Source of the DNA: DATAMF01 sp964472565
Lineage (GTDB): Bacteria; Chloroflexota; Anaerolineae; Aggregatilineales; Aggregatilineaceae
Length of the DNA stretch: 5,253 nucleotides
Direction of reading: 5' to 3'
Assembly: GCA_964472565.1 (NCBI GenBank)
Contig: CAYYNB010000271.1
Coordinates: 1-5,253 of the forward strand
The translations under genes and the position numbers were made by a program. Positions within the stretch are counted from its first letter, which is position 1; every line of letters begins with the position of its first letter. Below the pieces are notes generated by a model. The model worked only from the letters and a program-made list of their open reading frames with translations, did not search any database and was not told where the DNA came from. This document shows positions 1-4,006 of this stretch, piece by piece.

Positions 1-32
1 ACCCGGTTGCGGATTCTTTAGCATAACCCTAC

Positions 33-63
33 AACGGGTGACACAAGCAGCGCCCGTTTTTCT
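33..63 (+). terminator. Rho-independent terminator, + strand, for a gene left of the window
   Basis: A stem of AACGGGTG (33-40) against CGCCCGTT (51-58), with one G-U wobble and a 10-nt loop, runs into a T tract at 57-61. This is the classic intrinsic terminator layout on the + strand. No + strand gene in the window precedes it, so it probably ends a gene whose 3' end lies at or before the left edge. In-frame stops at 19-21 (TAG) and 24-26 (TAA) could be that gene's end, but too few codons are visible to choose between them. The next gene to the right is on the minus strand, so this would be a convergent junction. Confidence 0.6.
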
Positions 64-91
64 CCCCTTTCTCCGCGCGCGGGGAAAGGGG
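64..91. repeat. 28-bp GC-rich near-perfect palindrome
   Basis: The left arm (64-77) and right arm (78-91) are reverse complements except at T72 opposite G83, which can still pair as a wobble in RNA. The core is CCGCGCGCGG and the outer arms are CCCCTTTC and GAAAGGGG. There is no T tract on the 3' side in either direction, so it is not a standard intrinsic terminator, although it could still slow or end the minus-strand methyltransferase transcript. From memory, palindromes of this style followed by a G-rich tail occur as dispersed intergenic repeats in many GC-rich bacterial genomes. The copy number here cannot be judged from one window. Confidence 0.7.
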
Positions 92-105
92 TCGGGGGAT
101 AGGGG
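81..105 (+). other. Predicted G-quadruplex motif
   Basis: Four G runs lie at 81-84, 88-91, 94-98 and 102-105, separated by loops of 3, 2 and 3 nt. This meets the strict four-tetrad G4 pattern with short loops. The first two runs are also the right arm of the palindrome at 64-91, so hairpin and quadruplex would exclude each other. The motif is on the + strand, in the intergenic gap downstream of the minus-strand operon and just after the + strand terminator. Folding is predicted from pattern only. Confidence 0.65.
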
Positions 106-179
106 TTCATCGCCTGTTTTCCCTCAGATCGCCTTATGGATAATGTAACAAAATCAGGTATCGGCTGTTGGAATTCTTA

Positions 180-205
180 TATTTTTTCTATTTTTCTATT
201 TTTTC
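180..205. repeat. Three tandem copies of TATTTTT(T)C across a stop codon
   Basis: Imperfect 9-, 8- and 9-bp units (180-188, 189-196, 197-205) follow each other directly. On the minus strand they encode the last codons of the methyltransferase, Glu-Lys-Ile-Glu-Lys, and its TAG stop at 188-190. Runs of five or six A/T per unit make the tract prone to replication slippage, which would change only the extreme C-terminus. Confidence 0.6.
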
Positions 206-931
206 AACGATAAGCAGGTGCGAAAGTGCAAAGAATCGGAACGGGGTGTGTTCCAGCGCATATAACATCCGCCGCATCAACCCGCCCACGCGCGGATACC
301 GCCGCACGATGTTGTCATACCCGCCGAATATCCGCGTATGGTGAACAATTCGCACCGGCAGCCCATCAAACAAATGCCGCACCTGCCGCGCGGTATACGC
401 CCGTACATGCGGCGCAAGTTGGTTACGCCAGCGGTCCGGCAGATAGTTAATCAGCGGCGTGTTCCCAAAATGATACTCGCCCTTCCAGTAATGCCCGTGC
501 TGCTCCACCGGATACCATCGATTCGGGCAGAATAACACGATTCGCCCGCCCGGTTTGAGCGTCCGCACCATTTCCTCAACCGCCAGTCGGTCATCGGTTA
601 CATGTTCAATCACTTCATTCGACAGAATCGTATCGAACAGGCCGTCCCGGTACGGAATCGCCTCTGCTGCCGACACCAGCGCGTGTGGAGTATCTTCCTG
701 CGCGCTTTTCACCCGTTCAAATTCAAGATCGAACGCTTCAACCGCCATCGAAAATCGCCGTCGAAACTGGCTGCTGTACATCCCGTTCCCACAGCCCGCT
801 TCCAGAATCACCGCATCTTTCAGCGTCGCCCAGCGTTCGATCATGTGTAGCCGTCGTTCCTGCCCCTCCCGCCAGACATAACTCGGTTCGCCGCGCAGCG
901 CTGCCAGTTCAGAAGGATGGTGAATGTCCAT
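188..931 (-). CDS. Class I SAM-dependent methyltransferase (Methyltransf_11-like)
   Basis: This 247-residue cytosolic protein has a Rossmann-type SAM-binding fold. Motif I is LEAGCGNG at 43-50, the acidic end of strand beta-2 is FDLE at 67-70, motif II is FDTILSNEVIEH at 99-110, and LKPGGRIVLFCPN at 125-137 gives the post-II strand. It should transfer a methyl group from SAM to a small molecule or lipid. The C-terminal third, rich in Trp, Tyr and Arg, presumably makes the acceptor pocket, and its substrate is not recognisable. There are no membrane segments or signal peptide. The ATG at 931 sits 3 nt after the TAA of the Eis-like gene, and no strong Shine-Dalgarno is visible, so translation is probably coupled to that gene. 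It is the last gene of the minus-strand operon. The family call is firm and the function is open. Confidence 0.92.
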   Translation of the reverse strand: MDIHHPSELAALRGEPSYVWREGQERRLHMIERWATLKDAVILEAGCGNGMYSSQFRRRFSMAVEAFDLEFERVKSAQEDTPHALVSAAEAIPYRDGLFDTILSNEVIEHVTDDRLAVEEMVRTLKPGGRIVLFCPNRWYPVEQHGHYWKGEYHFGNTPLINYLPDRWRNQLAPHVRAYTARQVRHLFDGLPVRIVHHTRIFGGYDNIVRRYPRVGGLMRRMLYALEHTPFRFFALSHLLIVEKIEK

Positions 932-934
932 AGT

Positions 935-2146
935 TTAGAACCAGTCTAACCCCGCCAGTCCGTTGACCTGGGGTGGAAATAAGTGCTCTAAAATGTCCCG
1001 TTCCGCCGTCTTGTACAGGTACGGCGTTTCTCCGAACATCAATTGCAGCAGTTCACTTTCCGTAACGTGTAGCTCGTGTTTCCCGGCTCGTATGACGATG
1101 CAATTATGTTGTGCCTCAAACACGACATCACGATATTCGCTCTGCAAAATCTCTAGCGCGCGTTCTCGGTCCACGAATCGCCCGCGCCATCCGCCGCGCT
1201 GAATGGCATTTGTGTGGAATTGCATGGTGCATACCTGTTGGCCATAGGTCGCCGCGTTTGTATTCGGCAAATCCAACCACCAGCCCGCTGTATCCGGCTG
1301 ATCCGCTAGCAGTTGCGCGGTATGTCGCAGCAAGGCCACCGTCGCCGCCAGATTCGCGACGATCACTTCCATCCGTTCTTGGATTTGCCACCCGCACGAA
1401 TACCCTTGTATGCTCCCGGTTTTGTCTTCAACGACATACGTGTATGGGTTTCCCTCAGCCGACACGAGTCGGACCTTGCTTTCCATCCACTCGGCGGTTC
1501 GGGGGATAAAACACGGCCTGTTTCCCCATTCCGCCTCATACAACGCCAGCAGCGCCGGGAGATCATCCGGGCGGTAGGCTCTCACGCAGTAGCCCGCTCC
1601 ATCATCTTCCACCCGCAGCAGGTCCTTGATCGTGAATTTGGTCGTGCGCGTCGGCCAGATCGTGACATACCCAAACTGATCATAATACCGCGCAATGCCA
1701 TCCAGCAGCGTGAGGTGATATTTCTCCCCTTCGCTCGCCCGCCGCGCGGCGTTCAGGGCCGACGCCGCAGGGGCCCGGGCCCGGGGGGNNNNNNNNNNAT
1801 ATTTCTCCCCTTCGATCCCCCGCAGTGCGGCTTTCATGACCTCGGCAGCATATCCCCGCCCTCGGTATTCCGGATGTGTAATCACCCCTGAGATGCCGCC
1901 AAACCGGAATTCCGCCTGCCGCCCATACCGCAGCGCCCGGTCCATATAACTGACATGTGACACAATCTGTCCGTCAACCAACCCGATGTACGTTTGTTCC
2001 CACCGGAATCGGGGATCGCTCAGGTTGTTCATCCATGCTTTGTAATGGTTATCGTACCCTTCCCCCCGTGCGAAAATTTGAGCGCCCAGGTCCGCCACTT
2101 TCGGCCAGTCATCAACCGTAGCATGCCGAATCGTTAGTGTACTCAT
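935..2146 (-). CDS. Eis-like GNAT N-acetyltransferase, interrupted by an assembly gap
   Basis: As assembled this reads as 403 residues with four unknown ones. The N-terminal GNAT domain shows motif A, GGISGVITHPEYRGRGYA, at 83-100, with the R-x-x-G-x-G/A acetyl-CoA loop at 95-100, and an IARYYDQFGY strand-helix at 151-160. A second, degenerate GNAT-like region follows (about 190-290, beginning RAYRPDDLPALLALYEAEW). The C-terminus, with HVTESELLQLMFG, resembles the SCP2-like domain of Eis proteins. Mycobacterial Eis acetylates aminoglycoside amines at several positions; the substrate here is unknown. EGEKY occurs twice, at 112-116 and 139-143, on either side of the N run. Collapsing the copies gives 376 residues, close to the Eis norm of about 400. 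The ATG at 2146 overlaps the upstream stop as ATGA, and AAAGG sits 9 nt before it. The ORF is real and the middle is unreliable. Confidence 0.88.
   Translation of the reverse strand: MSTLTIRHATVDDWPKVADLGAQIFARGEGYDNHYKAWMNNLSDPRFRWEQTYIGLVDGQIVSHVSYMDRALRYGRQAEFRFGGISGVITHPEYRGRGYAAEVMKAALRGIEGEKYXXXXPRARAPAASALNAARRASEGEKYHLTLLDGIARYYDQFGYVTIWPTRTTKFTIKDLLRVEDDGAGYCVRAYRPDDLPALLALYEAEWGNRPCFIPRTAEWMESKVRLVSAEGNPYTYVVEDKTGSIQGYSCGWQIQERMEVIVANLAATVALLRHTAQLLADQPDTAGWWLDLPNTNAATYGQQVCTMQFHTNAIQRGGWRGRFVDRERALEILQSEYRDVVFEAQHNCIVIRAGKHELHVTESELLQLMFGETPYLYKTAERDILEHLFPPQVNGLAGLDWF
1718..1733. repeat. 16-bp direct repeat, copy 1, at assembly junction
   Basis: ATATTTCTCCCCTTCG is present here and again, identically, at 1799-1814 directly after the N run. 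The copies start 81 bp apart. On the minus strand both encode the EGEKY part of the Eis-like protein. The likeliest cause is that two contigs share this sequence and were joined without merging it. Confidence 0.85.
1734..1788. other. 55-bp very GC-rich contig end, probably spurious
   Basis: Of these 55 bases 49 are G or C (about 89%), far above the flanking coding sequence. The last 19 bases contain only G and C, built from GGGCCC and G runs. The stretch lies between repeat copy 1 and the N run. Its minus-strand reading is Ala/Arg/Pro-rich and interrupts a normal GNAT strand order. It looks like low-quality or misassembled contig-end sequence and not part of the gene. Confidence 0.7.
1789..1798. 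other. Scaffold gap of ten N
   Basis: Ten consecutive N bases separate two contigs inside the Eis-like gene. Because the sequence right of the gap repeats the 16 bases at 1718-1733, the true gap is probably negative (an overlap), and ten N would be a fixed placeholder from the scaffolding program. Confidence 0.95.
1799..1814. repeat. 16-bp direct repeat, copy 2, at assembly junction
   Basis: This is the exact second copy of the sequence at 1718-1733, starting at the first base after the N run. Sequence on its right continues the N-terminal GNAT domain, and sequence left of copy 1 continues the rest of the protein, which is what an unmerged contig overlap would produce. Confidence 0.85.
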
Positions 2147-2655
2147 TGGGTTGTACCTTTGATCCGCGCCATCGTATATGTATCAACATACTTGCCATCC
2201 CGAAACGCGAAATCCTTCAGCGTTCCTTCGATTTCAAACCCAAATTTTTGATACAGTTTCAGCGCGGGTTCATTATCAACAAAGACTTCCAGTTCGATCC
2301 GGCTCAGGTTGAGCCAGTTGTCCGCCAGATCAACCGCTGCCATCATCAGCGCCGTTCCAATTCCCTGCCCCTGGAAATCATCATGCACCATCATCCCCAG
2401 GTGTGCGCTGTGTGCCCGCCGCCCGGTTCCCACTTGCATTCCCAGTTGTCCCACGATCTGCTCATCCACCACCGCCACGATCATATATCGTCCCGGCGGC
2501 ACGTTTTCGACCTTTTCGCGCACCATATCCCGCGATTGGTGTGGCAGTTGCAGCGTCCCGCGAATCACGCCGGGGCAGCTTCGTAGCGCCGCGATCCCTT
2601 CCCAGTCATCCGCTTCTTGGCCTCGAATCGTCACATCGATGATTTTGCGGCTCAT
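2143..2655 (-). CDS. GNAT N-acetyltransferase, YhhY/AaaT-like
   Basis: This 170-residue protein is a complete single-domain GNAT. Motif A is GMMVHDDFQGQGIGTALM at 87-104, with the acetyl-CoA pyrophosphate loop Q95-G-Q-G98-I-G100. Motif B follows as FVDNEPALKLYQKFGFEIEG at 125-144, with the usual candidate general acid at Tyr135. The segments TLQLPH, ADNWL, VDN-PA-K-Y-K-GFEIEG and DGKYVD-Y-MARIK closely match, from memory, E. coli YhhY (AaaT), which N-acetylates free amino acids such as Phe and Met. A similar cytosolic role is inferred, not shown. The ATG at 2655 follows a strong GGAGG (2660-2664) by 4 nt. It starts 12 nt after the stop of the paralogue upstream, and its TGA overlaps the next gene's ATG. 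No missing key residue is seen. Confidence 0.93.
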   Translation of the reverse strand: MSRKIIDVTIRGQEADDWEGIAALRSCPGVIRGTLQLPHQSRDMVREKVENVPPGRYMIVAVVDEQIVGQLGMQVGTGRRAHSAHLGMMVHDDFQGQGIGTALMMAAVDLADNWLNLSRIELEVFVDNEPALKLYQKFGFEIEGTLKDFAFRDGKYVDTYTMARIKGTTQ

Positions 2656-2667
2656 TTTTCCTCCGTA

Positions 2668-3186
2668 CTAATCCGTATCTGGGCGTATCCGCGCCAGCAG
2701 CGTCGCATCATGCAGCGATCCGTTCCGCACGGCATACCGTCGCAGTATCGCTTCCTGCTCAAATCCATGCTGCTTGTACAATTCAATCGCCGCTGTTTGA
2801 TCCGCGTACACCAACACATCGACCCGGTGCAGTCCCAGCCATTGATCCGCCAGTTCCAGCGCCGCTTGCACCAGCAGACGTTCGACCTCTGGATAATCAG
2901 GATACGCCACCACCGTTAGTTCCCCACAGTGCCGCCGCCGCAGTTCCAGTTGAGACAGCCACGCCGTCCCGACGATCCGTTTCCGTCCGCTCGGTTGCCC
3001 CGTCTCAGCGATCAAGGTGTGCAGCGTCGCGGGCGGATTATTAAACCGTTCCCGAAACGTATCTTCCGGTGCATAGGGTAGTTCAATCGAGTTGCGCAGC
3101 ACCTCATCATGATGCAGCAGCGGATACAGGTTTTCCCAGTCATCCGTGTGCAGCCCACGAATCGTCAGTGATCCTGAATCTATCAT
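2668..3186 (-). CDS. GNAT-like paralogue with degenerate acetyl-CoA loop
   Basis: This 172-residue protein is the first gene of the minus-strand operon and a paralogue of the next gene. Both share the order TIR-x-DDWE, (I/L)-LP near 35, ALELADQWLGLHRVDV against VDLADNWLNLSRIEL, (A)AIELYKQHGFE, and the C-terminal YAVRNGS-D-LLARIR. An ungapped alignment places D97-Y-P-E100-V-E102 opposite the acetyl-CoA loop Q-G-Q-G-I-G of the neighbour. Both loop glycines are replaced by glutamate, while the candidate catalytic Tyr137 is kept. Family knowledge says those glycines contact the CoA pyrophosphate, so acetyl-CoA binding may be weak, altered or lost; a partner or regulatory role is possible. The ATG at 3186 has GGAGGAG (3196-3202) 9 nt upstream. 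The reading frame is intact, which argues against a simple pseudogene. Confidence 0.88.
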   Translation of the reverse strand: MIDSGSLTIRGLHTDDWENLYPLLHHDEVLRNSIELPYAPEDTFRERFNNPPATLHTLIAETGQPSGRKRIVGTAWLSQLELRRRHCGELTVVAYPDYPEVERLLVQAALELADQWLGLHRVDVLVYADQTAAIELYKQHGFEQEAILRRYAVRNGSLHDATLLARIRPDTD

Positions 3187-3212
3187 CCGTCTTATCTCCT
3201 CCAGACTGTCCT

Positions 3213-3241
3213 AGCTTACCGCCGATAAACTGCAAGGTCAA
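3213..3241 (-). promoter_or_regulatory. Candidate promoter of the GNAT/methyltransferase operon
   Basis: On the minus strand TTGACC (3241-3236, five of six matches to TTGACA) is followed after exactly 17 nt by TAAGCT (3218-3213, three of six matches to TATAAT). Transcription would start near 3206, giving a leader of about 20 nt that includes the GGAGGAG site. The weak -10 keeps this tentative. It is the best-placed match in the gap. Confidence 0.35.
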
Positions 3242-3258
3242 TGTAGGATAATCGTGGT

Positions 3259-3287
3259 TTGCCGCTCCACTGACCCTTAGCTATAAT
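3259..3287 (+). promoter_or_regulatory. Sigma70-type promoter for the glycosyltransferase pair
   Basis: A perfect TATAAT box at 3282-3287 is preceded, with a 17-nt spacer, by TTGCCG at 3259-3264 (four of six matches to TTGACA). The expected start is near 3294, leaving a leader of about 29 nt before the TTG start codon. It lies in the 136-bp divergent gap, back to back with the candidate minus-strand promoter, with 17 bp between the two -35 elements. Confidence 0.7.
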
Positions 3288-3309
3288 GTCCCGCCGCTGG
3301 GCATTGCAC

Positions 3310-3315
3310 AAAGGA
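3310..3315 (+). promoter_or_regulatory. Shine-Dalgarno site that fixes a TTG start
   Basis: AAAGGA lies 7 nt before the TTG at 3323. The first in-frame ATG is far inside the GT2 domain, after the catalytic motifs, so this site and the conserved KLSVIIPCYNE start decide that TTG is the initiation codon. Confidence 0.75.
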
Positions 3316-3322
3316 AATTACC

Positions 3323-4006
3323 TTGAAACTTTCTGTAATTATTCCATGCTACAACGAAAAAAGTACCATCGAAGAAATTATTCGACGGGTACGTGCCGTT
3401 GAACTGGCGGACGAAATTTTGATCGTAGACGATGGCTCTACCGATGGCACCCGTGATATTCTCGCCGCCATCGACAAAAGTGACGACCTGAAAATCGTGC
3501 TCCATGAGCGCAATCAGGGCAAAGGCGCTGCCGTCCGCACCGGTTTTCAAAACGCCACGGGCGACATCTTTTTGATCCAGGACGCCGACTTAGAATACGA
3601 CCCGCGCGATTACCCCGTGCTTCTCAAACCCATCGAAGAAGGCATCACCAAAGTGGTTTATGGATCGCGTTTTTTGGGTGGTCCGCGTAAAGCCATGTTT
3701 TTCTGGCACATGATCGGCAATCATTTTTTGACCTTCACCACCAATGTGCTCTACGACTCCATTCTCAGCGACATGGAAACCTGCTACAAGGTCTTTCGCG
3801 CCGAAGTCGTCCGCGACATGAATTTACGGTCCCGCCGTTTTGAATTCGAGCCGGAGATCACCGCCAAAGTTCTCAAACGCGGCCACCGTATTTACGAAGT
3901 CCCCATCTCCTACGCGGGGCGCGAGCGCTGGGAAGGCAAAAAGATCACCTGGAAAGACGGCTTCACCGCCCTATGGACCCTGATCCGTTACCGCTTCACC
4001 AACTAG
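3323..4006 (+). CDS. GT2 glycosyltransferase, polyprenyl-phosphate sugar synthase-like (Dpm1/DPG type)
   Basis: This 227-residue GT-A fold enzyme starts at a TTG. It opens with KLSVIIPCYNE (2-12), then has the nucleotide-binding IVDDGSTDGT (34-43), the NQGKGAAVRTGF segment (64-75), the metal-binding D-A-D at 87-89, GSRFLGG (114-120), GNHFLT (132-137), DMETCYK (150-156), FEFEPEI (173-179) and YEVPISYAGR (191-200). This order is that of the DPM/DPG-synthase-like subgroup, which moves a sugar from a nucleotide donor to a polyprenyl phosphate at the inner membrane face. No C-terminal transmembrane segments are present, so it resembles single-domain Dpm1 and differs from bacterial forms with membrane tails such as ArnC. 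The sugar is not predictable. The overlapping membrane glycosyltransferase gene downstream is the likely user of its product. Confidence 0.92.
   Translation: MKLSVIIPCYNEKSTIEEIIRRVRAVELADEILIVDDGSTDGTRDILAAIDKSDDLKIVLHERNQGKGAAVRTGFQNATGDIFLIQDADLEYDPRDYPVLLKPIEEGITKVVYGSRFLGGPRKAMFFWHMIGNHFLTFTTNVLYDSILSDMETCYKVFRAEVVRDMNLRSRRFEFEPEITAKVLKRGHRIYEVPISYAGRERWEGKKITWKDGFTALWTLIRYRFTN

Noticed and set aside
64..91. The palindrome as an intrinsic terminator for the minus-strand operon
   Set aside because: Read on the minus strand it is followed by AGAAAAACGG, with no T tract. It may impede polymerase but does not fit the intrinsic terminator pattern.
1734..1798. A 27-residue Ala/Arg/Pro-rich insertion in the Eis-like protein, as a novel loop or domain
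   Set aside because: It is bounded by an exact 16-bp duplication, ends in an all-G/C stretch and touches an N gap. An assembly artefact explains all of this more simply.
1313..1891. A 192-residue + strand reading frame
   Set aside because: It lies opposite the Eis-like gene, is Arg/Pro-rich, crosses the N gap and shows no recognisable motif. It is an antisense shadow of GC-rich coding sequence.
2143..3186. The GNAT pair as a GNAT-type toxin-antitoxin system (TacT/AtaT-like)
   Set aside because: Those toxins are paired with a small ribbon-helix-helix antitoxin gene, and none is found beside these genes. The intact copy matches the YhhY/AaaT amino-acid acetyltransferase pattern better.
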